The translations under genes and the position numbers were made by a program. A DNA stretch of 18,282 bases from RUG14186 sp964644555. GTDB taxonomy: Bacteria > Bacillota > Clostridia > Eubacteriales > Anaerofustaceae. The notes beneath the pieces were generated by a model. The model made no database searches. It had not been told where the DNA came from and saw only the letters and a program-made list of their open reading frames with translations. Each line of letters starts with the position of its first letter. Within the stretch, counting starts at the first letter, position 1. The stretch spans positions 1 through 18,282 of the forward strand of contig CAZXWI010000028.1 in the NCBI GenBank assembly GCA_964644555.1. The letters are read 5' to 3'. Positions 1-6,143 of this stretch are shown here, piece by piece.

Positions 1-69
1 CACATCATTCAATGCGAGCTTTCCGGAATATTCTTTACTTAAATTTTCAATTACTAATTTATTTTCCAT
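1..69 (-). CDS. ABC transporter ATP-binding protein, N-terminal fragment
   Basis: The first 23 codons of a gene that runs off the left edge. Translation begins at the ATG at 69-67 and starts MENKLVIENLSKEY, followed by a short stretch ending ALNDV. This is the usual opening of an ABC ATPase (first beta strand, aromatic A-loop residue, then the strand before Walker A). Walker A and all other catalytic motifs lie outside the window. It starts 7 bp after the stop codon of the substrate-binding protein gene, so it is almost certainly the ATPase of the same importer and co-transcribed with it. No clear Shine-Dalgarno sequence is seen, so translational coupling is possible. Substrate unknown. Confidence 0.75.
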   Translation of the reverse strand, partial: MENKLVIENLSKEYSGKLALNDV

Positions 70-76
70 ATTTTAA

Positions 77-1084
77 TTACTGATTTATAATGGTGTTGTT
101 CCATTTTTCGATAAGATCCAATTTTCTATCCAAAGTATCATTGCTCATATCGGCATAATTGATATTTGTCGGATAATTTTCTACTTCGTAAACAACATCT
201 TTGTATACCTGTTCGGGGAAATACAAACGGTTCATTTCCATATTGCATTCCGTTGACAAAAATTCAAATACATCGAGAACTGCTGCGTTATCTTCGTTTT
301 TCTTCAAAATAGCATTACCATATGTTGAGTAAGGTGAACCTTCTTCGAAGAACAAGATATCAAAGTCAGCACCCTCATTTATCTGGGTTACAGCCTGTGC
401 AGTCATTGCAAGACCGATAGCTGCCTCACCTTGCACAAGTGCATTTACAGGGCCTGAACCCGATGAAGTGAACTGCAAAACATTTTCGGAAAGTGCTTTG
501 AAGTAGTTGAGTGCTTCTGTTTCACCCATTGCGTTAACAAGGCTTAAGTAGAACATATAACCTGTTCCCGATGATGCAGGATCCGGCATTGAGATAAGTC
601 CTTTGTATTCGGGCTTTAACAAGTCTTCATAGCTTGTGGGATAATCAAGACCCTTTTCTTGCAATAATCCCTTATTAACTACTACAGCTCCGCCGTTTCT
701 TAATTCCGGAGCGATATATGTGCTTACGAGCATATCATCAAGGAATACCGAGAAATCATGTTTGCCGTCCAAATCAGCTAAAAGACCTGCATTTTCAAGC
801 TGCTGAAGATAGCCGTATTCGATTGACCATACTATATCACATTCGCCCGAACCTTCTTCGGCAAGAAGCTTTGCTGCACAGTTACTTGTGGAAATATATT
901 CGATAACTATGTCGTAATCAGGGAATTTTTCATCCATTTTTTCTTGAATGAAATCCATTCTGTAATCTTCGGCACTTGTATAAATTACAATCTTTTCTTT
1001 TGCAGAACCACCGCAGCCTGCAAAGCAACCGAGCATTACAACAGCCAAAAGCAGAATGCATACCGATTTAATACTTTTTTTCAT
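77..1084 (-). CDS. ABC transporter substrate-binding lipoprotein (Fe3+/phosphonate/polyamine-like family)
   Basis: Extracellular solute-binding protein of an ABC importer, 335 residues, a normal length. The N-terminus has KKS followed by a hydrophobic stretch and two candidate lipobox cysteines, C20 (MLGC) and C24 (FAGC). It should therefore be a signal-peptidase-II-processed lipoprotein on the outer face of the membrane. The body has features of the family that binds ferric iron, 2-aminoethylphosphonate or similar ligands: an early 'IYTSAEDY' strand near residue 33, 'WSIEYGYLQQLENAGLLADL' near 86, a central 'MPDPASSGTGYMF' ligand-loop motif near 165, and 'GEAAIGLAMTAQA' near 219. The start is set by an AGGAGG at 1092-1097 seven bases upstream. 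The ATPase gene follows after 7 bp. The ligand cannot be read from sequence alone. Iron, phosphonate and polyamine are all possible. Confidence 0.85.
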   Translation of the reverse strand: MKKSIKSVCILLLAVVMLGCFAGCGGSAKEKIVIYTSAEDYRMDFIQEKMDEKFPDYDIVIEYISTSNCAAKLLAEEGSGECDIVWSIEYGYLQQLENAGLLADLDGKHDFSVFLDDMLVSTYIAPELRNGGAVVVNKGLLQEKGLDYPTSYEDLLKPEYKGLISMPDPASSGTGYMFYLSLVNAMGETEALNYFKALSENVLQFTSSGSGPVNALVQGEAAIGLAMTAQAVTQINEGADFDILFFEEGSPYSTYGNAILKKNEDNAAVLDVFEFLSTECNMEMNRLYFPEQVYKDVVYEVENYPTNINYADMSNDTLDRKLDLIEKWNNTIINQ

Positions 1085-1109
1085 ATTACTAACCTCCTAT
1101 TGTTCGAAC

Positions 1110-1139
1110 ATTATAGCAAGAATCGATATAAGTGAACAA
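1110..1139 (-). promoter_or_regulatory. Sigma-A-type promoter for the ABC importer operon
   Basis: On the minus strand, a perfect -10 (TATAAT, 1115-1110) lies 18 bp from a weaker -35 (TTGTTC, 1139-1134). Just after the -10, a perfect 10-bp palindrome TGTTCGAACA (1101-1110) covers the expected transcription start and could be an operator. The Shine-Dalgarno sequence and the ATG follow within 20 bp. Confidence 0.6.
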
Positions 1140-1163
1140 ACAAATGCTAAAAAGAATATATAA

Positions 1164-1193
1164 TTAACTCCCGTGTTCATTTTAGGGAGCTAA
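1164..1193 (-). terminator. Probable terminator of the three-gene polymer operon
   Basis: A 9-bp inverted repeat (1164-1172 with 1185-1193, one G-U pair, core CTCCC/GGGAG) lies about 18 bp after the stop of the 91-residue gene. On the minus strand a loose T-rich stretch ending in TTTTT follows about 10 bases later, so it is an imperfect intrinsic terminator. It separates this operon from the ABC operon promoter. Confidence 0.5.
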
Positions 1194-1210
1194 CTATATG
1201 CATTATGAAC

Positions 1211-1486
1211 TTATTTTTCCTCTTTGTCAAGTATTATGATCTCATCTTCAACTTCTTTTTTGCTATTTTCGTCAATACCGAGCTTTTCAACCACTTTTTT
1301 CTTTGCTTTTCTGAAATAAATGGTTACAGCTGCACCCACTGCAATGGCAACGCCTGCCACAGCCTGAATGAGGTATGTGGTGGTTGAGGGGTCAATATAA
1401 GCGTTTGCAACCTTAACTACCAGAAGATTTGCGCAAAGTGCAAAATATGCGGCAATTACCAATTTCGATAAAATATTTTTCTTCAT
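1211..1486 (-). CDS. Small membrane protein with N-terminal signal and YIDPS motif
   Basis: A 91-residue protein of unknown function. Residues 1-29 form a signal peptide with a likely cut after VANA, leaving a mature N-terminus that begins YIDPS (30-34). A single transmembrane helix spans about 38-58. A lysine patch (60-67) and an acidic, charged cytosolic tail follow. Small proteins whose mature end carries a 'YIDP' motif just before one membrane helix are, from memory, recurrent in Clostridia near surface-polymer genes, but I know of no assigned role. The start codon lies 2 bp after the upstream stop, and its AAAGGAGAA ribosome site sits inside the end of that gene, so the two are translationally coupled. 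This makes it a likely accessory subunit of the YidC-glycerophosphotransferase protein. Confidence 0.75.
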   Translation of the reverse strand: MKKNILSKLVIAAYFALCANLLVVKVANAYIDPSTTTYLIQAVAGVAIAVGAAVTIYFRKAKKKVVEKLGIDENSKKEVEDEIIILDKEEK

Positions 1487-1488
1487 TT

Positions 1489-3615
1489 TTATTCTCCTTT
1501 TTTTGCTTTCTTGTTTTGTGCAATTTCAACTAATCTTTTTAATATATAATCAGCACCTACTTCACCACTATGTCCGATGTTAAACACATTCTCTTCTAGC
1601 ACTTCGGTGATTCTCTTTTCGTAGGCGGAATGATTTTGTATCATTTCTTCTACGGTTTTATCTATATTTACAACCTCGCTCTTTTCAAGCGCATTTCCTA
1701 TACGGGATCTTAGGGACATTTCCAAAGGAGTAATGCCGATTTTCTCCCAATTTTCGTTAAGTATCTTCTTTTTCGTATTGATGAACAGTGTCGGTCGTTT
1801 GGTGGTGTATGAATATTCATAAGCGATTCCCGACCAGTCCGTTATGAGTAAGTCCGATGTAAAGATAGATGAGTTTGATGAAAAGTCTTCTTCTATTTCA
1901 AATTCCTCTCCGACTTTATCAGCCCAACGATTTTTGAACGCTTCGAATTTAGCCGTATATCTCTTTATGTACTCCGGATGAGGGCGCACAACGACTTTAT
2001 ATTCATCGCACAAAAGCTTGGAAAGCATTTCATCTATGCAGCTGTCCAAAATATTATCTTCGTTCCAAGTCGGTGCGATAAGAATTCTCTTTCGGTCATT
2101 CTCGTCTGTTTTGACTTCTTCGTAGCCTTTGAGCAGATTATCTGTCAAAACATATCCGCACTTAATAAGGTTTTTGGCAGGTAGATTATAAACTTCTTCG
2201 GTCTTTCGTATCTCTTCAATCTGCTGAGGACCGACACAGAATATCGTATCGAAGTGATCCATTGAGCCTTCTCTGAATCCGGCATGTACACTCAAAGGGT
2301 CATGCGGCACATAAATGTATTCGATATCATCTCTTACATACGAACGCTTTATGTAGAAAGTTTCCAAATCGGGCGTTGTCATTACCACTATATCCGAATC
2401 CATTTTCATCATGAGTGTGATAAGTTTTTTCTGCCCAATGTAATACGGTTTAATTCTCGGTTCTGTTTTTGCTTTTTCGAATATGGCATCGTTCGGGTCG
2501 TTGGTAACATAGTGAATAACCACATTCGATTTAGCTAAAAGCTCATTGATAAAGTTCTCGAAATATTTCCAGAATCCGCTCTTTTCAGAATAGAACACAA
2601 TATGCTTATTGGCAACGGAGAAAAATCTCTTGTAATCTTCTTTCTCTCTTCGTGCGTTTTCGTCTTTTGAAAAGAGTCCTTTTTTCGGGGAATCCAGTGA
2701 TTGTAATTCGTCCAAAGCTTTCTTGCTTTCTTCCAATTTTGCGTAATCGATATATTTTTTCGGATCTATGGCAAAATTGAGTATATACATTTGCACTATG
2801 GCAAACAGATTCGATGCTATCCAATAAAGTCCTATCCCTGCAGGCACGAACGCTCCGAGATACAAAGAGAGCAATACGGAAATTATCATCGTTGAGTATT
2901 TATTGAGCTTACCCTGTTCCGATTGCAAAACTTGCGAAACATTCTGCGCAGCGCACATAAGCCATGCTGAAAAGCCCGCAAAAACAGGCACTAAATACGA
3001 TATGCCCTTTGTATAAACGGCTATCCATGACAAATCAAAGCCTAAAAATTTCATTCCTATTTCGGATATCTTATCAATATACCCTACTACATCATAGGCT
3101 GAAAATTCGCTTGCCAAAGCCTGAAACGATTGTAAATACTTAGAATTTTGCACCGCATTGACAACAGCCATCTGAACGGAAGATGAGCCTTTGTCGGCTC
3201 CGGTGAGAACGCATGTAAGCTCCACAAAAGCATTTGCCAAATCTTTCGGCATATTTACGATATATGTCAAAGGATTATAGATTACTTCCACCAGCCCGAA
3301 TAAGATAACCAGCTGAATGAGAAGCGGTATTGTGGAAGCAAGGGGACTGTATTTCTCCTTTTTATAAAGCTCCGATGTTTTCTCTGCAATGCCGTCGGCA
3401 TCACCATAATGATTTACTTTGATAAAATTGATATCGGGCTGCATTTTTATCAGCTTGATACCGTTTTTGTGAACCCAGACCGAGAGCGGCAAAAGCACGA
3501 CTTTGCTCAGCAGGGTGAATAAAATTATTACCGCACCGTAATTTTTAACTACCATAAAACAAAGTTTTATGACATACGATAAAAGCAGTGCTATAAATTC
3601 GGTAATTGCTTGCAT
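1489..3615 (-). CDS. Fusion protein: YidC/Oxa1-like membrane domain + CDP-glycerol glycerophosphotransferase-like domain
   Basis: A 708-residue two-part protein. Residues about 1-285 are YidC/Oxa1-like: membrane helices near 5-45, 93-115 and 205-280, the loop pattern KMQPDINFIK (57-66) then LYKKEKYSPLAS (83-94) and IPLLIQ (96-101), and a final GLYWIASNLFAIVQ (262-275). The groove arginine of Gram-positive YidC appears to be lysine (K38). A charged linker (about 285-335) leads to a cytosolic domain (about 336-700) that matches the Glyphos_transf family (TagB/TagF), which transfers glycerol-phosphate from CDP-glycerol to teichoic-acid chains. Its motifs are VPHDP with H438, GYVLTDN (487-493), APTW (514-517), RPHPE with H546, and ITDWSG (591-596). 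The start has a GGAGAAG ribosome site. It lies 28 bp after the phosphatase-superfamily gene and 2 bp before the YIDPS gene. An ordinary YidC ends before or near the linker, so this is a genuine long fusion in one open frame. Whether the front half still inserts proteins is unknown. Confidence 0.85.
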   Translation of the reverse strand: MQAITEFIALLLSYVIKLCFMVVKNYGAVIILFTLLSKVVLLPLSVWVHKNGIKLIKMQPDINFIKVNHYGDADGIAEKTSELYKKEKYSPLASTIPLLIQLVILFGLVEVIYNPLTYIVNMPKDLANAFVELTCVLTGADKGSSSVQMAVVNAVQNSKYLQSFQALASEFSAYDVVGYIDKISEIGMKFLGFDLSWIAVYTKGISYLVPVFAGFSAWLMCAAQNVSQVLQSEQGKLNKYSTMIISVLLSLYLGAFVPAGIGLYWIASNLFAIVQMYILNFAIDPKKYIDYAKLEESKKALDELQSLDSPKKGLFSKDENARREKEDYKRFFSVANKHIVFYSEKSGFWKYFENFINELLAKSNVVIHYVTNDPNDAIFEKAKTEPRIKPYYIGQKKLITLMMKMDSDIVVMTTPDLETFYIKRSYVRDDIEYIYVPHDPLSVHAGFREGSMDHFDTIFCVGPQQIEEIRKTEEVYNLPAKNLIKCGYVLTDNLLKGYEEVKTDENDRKRILIAPTWNEDNILDSCIDEMLSKLLCDEYKVVVRPHPEYIKRYTAKFEAFKNRWADKVGEEFEIEEDFSSNSSIFTSDLLITDWSGIAYEYSYTTKRPTLFINTKKKILNENWEKIGITPLEMSLRSRIGNALEKSEVVNIDKTVEEMIQNHSAYEKRITEVLEENVFNIGHSGEVGADYILKRLVEIAQNKKAKKGE

Positions 3616-3643
3616 TTTTTCTTCTCCGAGTAATTTATATATT

Positions 3644-5371
3644 TTAATAGAACGAATCTACCATCTGCACGGTTTCGTAGTCTTTATTTTTCATCATTTC
3701 ATACAATGTATCCTGATTTCCCGTAAATGTGAACACACGATATACATTATATCGTTCTTCGCCATCTCTGCCTACATTCCACTGACCGAGTTCTCCTGCC
3801 CAGCCTGTGGACTTATATTCGGCATCGTATGTGTGATATCTGAATGTGCGAGATCTTAATTCGTTTTCTTCCACTTCGTGAACAGTTCTTCCGAAATAAG
3901 AGCTGTCCTCTCCGAGAGTTGATATCAATGTGGGCATTAAATCATTGTGCATAATCGGTGATGAATTTATTTGCAATGTGTCGTGGCGTTCATTCGGCTC
4001 TTTTATCATAAGCGCAACGAATGGGTTAGCGCCGTCACCGTGGTCGGCGGTTACAACGATAGTTGCGTTATCGTAAACACCCAATTCTTTCATCTCGTTT
4101 ATGTATTGACTTATTGCGTACAAATACCCTCTTGATTGCGTTACAGGATCGGTTTCTTCACCGGTATATTCAAATACTTCGTTTGTCGAATACGGAACAT
4201 GAGCTCCAAGCAGGTGGTGCCACGAATAGATATTGTATTCATCGGTTACGCTGAGTCCTTTTGAGAGGTATGCTGCATAAAAATCCGAATCGGCTTTGAT
4301 TGATTCTATCTCATCGGCAGTATCGTATTTAACGCGTGAGTTAAGTCCATCGGTAGTCAACCATACATATTGCTTAGCGCAAAGCGGAAGTGTTCTGAAC
4401 AACGACACCTTTATTATCCCTTTTGTCAAATCTTTATCTAAATTAACTCCGTTGCATTCATTGACATTATCTACTTTGCCCAGCATATTTTCCGCATATC
4501 CTGCCGAATAATTGGCATCGGCGAAAATATTAACATGATAATCGTTTTCATGCAATGTATCATAAAATGCCGCTGCCTTTTCGCTGTGCCAAGAGCTGTT
4601 TAAGTAATCTATTGCAGGAATAGTTCCGTCATGCAGCTCTCCCGTATAAAGAGCAGCCAATGATGGGAAAGTGCTTAAATAGTTTCCCGATGTGTTGTCA
4701 TAATATGTAAAATCCTTAAATTCGTCATAAGTTTGAGGATATTTTTCAAGGATTTCATCAAGATAATTTTTCGAAAAATAATCCAGTGAAAATACGATTA
4801 TATTGTCTTTCGAAGAAACTGTATATTGCTGATTGCCGTCAAGGATATACATTTCGTGTGCCTCTTCATGCCCTGTAAGAATAAGAGTTACGCAAGAAAT
4901 CAGCTGTGAGCCGAAAATGGCAAGTGCCAAAACGAATGCGACTGTTTTGTAGCTTTCCTTTACAAAATGCGATAATACATATTGTGAGAGTATCAAAACC
5001 AGCCAGATAATGCCGTTAATGAGCATGTCCGTTTTCATTTCGCTCCAAGGCAGTTCTGTTCCGTCCAATGTGCCAAGGTTATTATTTAAAAACAGCGCTT
5101 GGATATATGTTGCCAAAATAAGACCGCATACACCGCACAGGAAAAATTTAAAAACTTTTCCCCTAAACAGCGCCATTACAAGACTTCCGACAACACTCAA
5201 AATAAGAGCCAAAGCCAAGAATTGCCATATAAAATCGTTTGCCGTAAATGACAAATACGACTGGTTCCCTTTGACCAAATCAAATGGTGTGAATACCAAA
5301 TATGTAAATACAAGACAGCTTACGGGCAAAAATGCCTGTTTGAGTCTGGATTTATAAGTATCGCTTTTCAT
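3644..5371 (-). CDS. Membrane-anchored alkaline-phosphatase-superfamily enzyme (sulfatase/LTA-synthase-like)
   Basis: A 575-residue protein. The N-terminal part has about five membrane helices (12-30, 47-68, 74-96, 117-135, 143-167), followed by an extracellular catalytic domain of the alkaline phosphatase/sulfatase superfamily. Visible metal-site residues are D197 (VFSLDYF), H391 (GAHVPYS) and D443-H444 (TADHGDG). The stretch TFPSLAALYTG (234-244) aligns with the sulfatase signature C-x-P-S-R-x3-L-x-T-G, but threonine (T234) takes the place of the Cys/Ser nucleophile and leucine replaces the arginine. A Thr nucleophile is what LtaS and phosphoethanolamine transferases use, so a phosphotransferase acting on a lipid-linked or wall polymer is more likely than a sulfatase. 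GGAGG sits 6 bases before the ATG. It is the first gene of the operon, after a promoter and a structured leader. The substrate is inferred, not shown. Confidence 0.8.
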   Translation of the reverse strand: MKSDTYKSRLKQAFLPVSCLVFTYLVFTPFDLVKGNQSYLSFTANDFIWQFLALALILSVVGSLVMALFRGKVFKFFLCGVCGLILATYIQALFLNNNLGTLDGTELPWSEMKTDMLINGIIWLVLILSQYVLSHFVKESYKTVAFVLALAIFGSQLISCVTLILTGHEEAHEMYILDGNQQYTVSSKDNIIVFSLDYFSKNYLDEILEKYPQTYDEFKDFTYYDNTSGNYLSTFPSLAALYTGELHDGTIPAIDYLNSSWHSEKAAAFYDTLHENDYHVNIFADANYSAGYAENMLGKVDNVNECNGVNLDKDLTKGIIKVSLFRTLPLCAKQYVWLTTDGLNSRVKYDTADEIESIKADSDFYAAYLSKGLSVTDEYNIYSWHHLLGAHVPYSTNEVFEYTGEETDPVTQSRGYLYAISQYINEMKELGVYDNATIVVTADHGDGANPFVALMIKEPNERHDTLQINSSPIMHNDLMPTLISTLGEDSSYFGRTVHEVEENELRSRTFRYHTYDAEYKSTGWAGELGQWNVGRDGEERYNVYRVFTFTGNQDTLYEMMKNKDYETVQMVDSFY

Positions 5372-5470
5372 ATTGCCTCCGTTTTATAATAAAGCATGTT
5401 TATGCCTTAGCCATTAGTCTCGAGCGAAGTTTACACTCCCCTAACCAGCAAGGCACAGTTAGTCAATTTT
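5372..5470 (-). promoter_or_regulatory. Structured 5' leader of the surface-polymer operon
   Basis: The expected transcript start is about 5470, giving a leader of about 99 nt. It folds by eye into a nested arm. The outer stem GUGCCUU/AAGGCAU is at 5450-5456 with 5402-5408. A middle stem GUUAG/CUAAU is at 5441-5445 with 5413-5417. A tip stem GAGUG/CGCUC is at 5434-5438 with 5422-5426. Asymmetric internal loops (GG opposite GAGA) separate the inner stems. The fold does not match any riboswitch consensus that I can recall. The ribosome site is downstream and outside the fold, so control could be by stability or a longer-range switch. Confidence 0.45.
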
Positions 5471-5476
5471 ATGTAT

Positions 5477-5504
5477 ATTATACCATGTTATAAGCCTTTG
5501 TCTA
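5477..5504 (-). promoter_or_regulatory. Sigma-A-type promoter for the surface-polymer operon
   Basis: Minus strand: -35 TAGACA (5504-5499), 16-bp spacer, -10 TATAAT (5482-5477). Upstream (5505-5632) the DNA is AT-rich and has an inverted repeat ATTCCGA/TCGGAAT at about 5585-5613, which could be an operator or part of the preceding terminator region. No gene is seen in 5505-5632. Confidence 0.6.
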
Positions 5505-5632
5505 TTCAATAAATTACAATTATTTTGTGTATTCGAAAATATTGTGATGAAACACTCTTCTTAAAACTTTTTATATAAGCAGACATTCCGATATAACATC
5601 TTTTTTCGGAATATTAAAAAAAAACACAAAAT

Positions 5633-5657
5633 AAAATACCGATATCATCGGTATTTT
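5633..5657 (-). terminator. Intrinsic terminator of the 52-residue microprotein gene
   Basis: A perfect 11-bp inverted repeat (5633-5643 with 5647-5657, core TACCGAT/ATCGGTA) with a 3-base loop, followed on the minus strand by a T-rich run that includes nine consecutive T. It ends transcription of the microprotein before the polymer operon promoter. Confidence 0.8.
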
Positions 5658-5693
5658 ATTTAATTAATCTAAATATTTTCATTCATTTCGCAT

Positions 5694-5852
5694 CTATTTA
5701 TCTTGTTTAAATAGATCAGCTCTAGAAGAAAGAGCGGAAAATACAAATTTTAATGCCATAACCACGATTCCGCATAAAAGCAGAAAACCTCTTACTTTGT
5801 ACTTTGCTACGGACGGTTTGATGTAATCAAAAATCATTTGTTCTTTATTCAT
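5694..5852 (-). CDS. 52-residue single-pass membrane microprotein, unknown function
   Basis: Start chosen at the ATG at 5852, because an excellent ribosome site (AAGGAGGTGA) lies just upstream. The longer frame that begins at 5903 would start inside the -35 box and is rejected. The protein opens MNKEQMIFDYIKPSVAKYK, has one membrane helix (about 22-42, GFLLLCGIVVMALKFVFSAL), and ends with a short charged tail (SSRADLFKQDK). I do not recognise a family. The gene stands alone as a single-gene unit with a near-consensus promoter and a strong terminator, which suggests high expression. It could be a stress or regulatory microprotein or a toxin-like membrane peptide, and nothing in the sequence decides between these. 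Confidence 0.65.
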   Translation of the reverse strand: MNKEQMIFDYIKPSVAKYKVRGFLLLCGIVVMALKFVFSALSSRADLFKQDK

Positions 5853-5874
5853 AGGCTTCACCTCCTTTTTTATA

Positions 5875-5903
5875 AGCATATCACGTATTTTATGCTTTGT
5901 CAA
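5875..5903 (-). promoter_or_regulatory. Near-consensus promoter of the microprotein gene
   Basis: Minus strand: perfect -35 TTGACA (5903-5898), exact 17-bp spacer, -10 TATGCT (5880-5875). The expected start is about 5868, which puts the ribosome binding site at the very 5' end of a leader of only about 16 nt. Confidence 0.8.
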
Positions 5904-5941
5904 ATTCGCATATTCCTTTGAAATTCGGGCAAAATACGGTT

Positions 5942-6102
5942 ATGAAAATATATGATAAGAAGAAAAATAAAATAAAGCGAAAGCCTTTGAAGAAACCTAC
6001 CCGCCTCCAAATGTTTATTCGCCATTTGAGCCATTTGGCAGTTATACGGGGGTGTGCAAAGATAAATTTGAGGTACCGCTGCAGGATGCGGGGGATTTGT
6101 AA
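5942..6102 (+). pseudogene. Frameshifted small gene ending in a GSYTG...QDA-DL-type tail
   Basis: Plus-strand codons 5971-6102 read NKAKAFEETYPPPNVYSPF, then EPFGSYTGV, then CKDKFEVPLQDAGDL, then a stop. The tail resembles a short conserved C-terminus that I recall from small Clostridia proteins (GSYTGxP...PVQDADDL). No start codon exists in this frame because a TAA lies at 5968-5970. The frame one base off has ATG at 5942 and reads MKIYDKKKNK. Adding one A in the run at 5969-5972 would join the two into about 53 residues. It is therefore either a one-base deletion or a sequencing error in an A-rich run. No clear ribosome site precedes 5942. A terminator follows 8 bp after the stop, which supports a real transcription unit. 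Confidence 0.4.
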
Positions 6103-6110
6103 CTGTAATC

Positions 6111-6137
6111 AAAAAAGGCGTTTAAAACGCCTTTTTT
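6111..6137. terminator. Bidirectional intrinsic terminator
   Basis: Inverted repeat AAAAAAGGCG/CGCCTTTTTT (6111-6120 with 6128-6137) with a 7-base loop. It works for the minus-strand radical SAM gene, whose stop lies 6 bp to the right. It also works for the plus-strand small gene remnant, whose stop lies 8 bp to the left. Confidence 0.85.
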
Positions 6138-6143
6138 ACCCCA

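Noticed and set aside
1101..1110. LexA (SOS) box at the ABC importer promoter
   Set aside because: The Gram-positive LexA box needs CGAAC-N4-GTTCG-like spacing, and this palindrome has TGTTC and GAACA directly joined.
5402..5456. Known riboswitch class (fluoride, c-di-GMP, purine, preQ1 and others) in the polymer-operon leader
   Set aside because: Stem lengths and conserved loop bases that I remember for these classes do not match, so the leader is kept as an unassigned structured RNA.
5900..6112. Minus-strand frame of 70 residues between the microprotein and the radical SAM gene
   Set aside because: No ribosome site, composition is not protein-like, and it overlaps the microprotein promoter and the plus-strand small-gene remnant.
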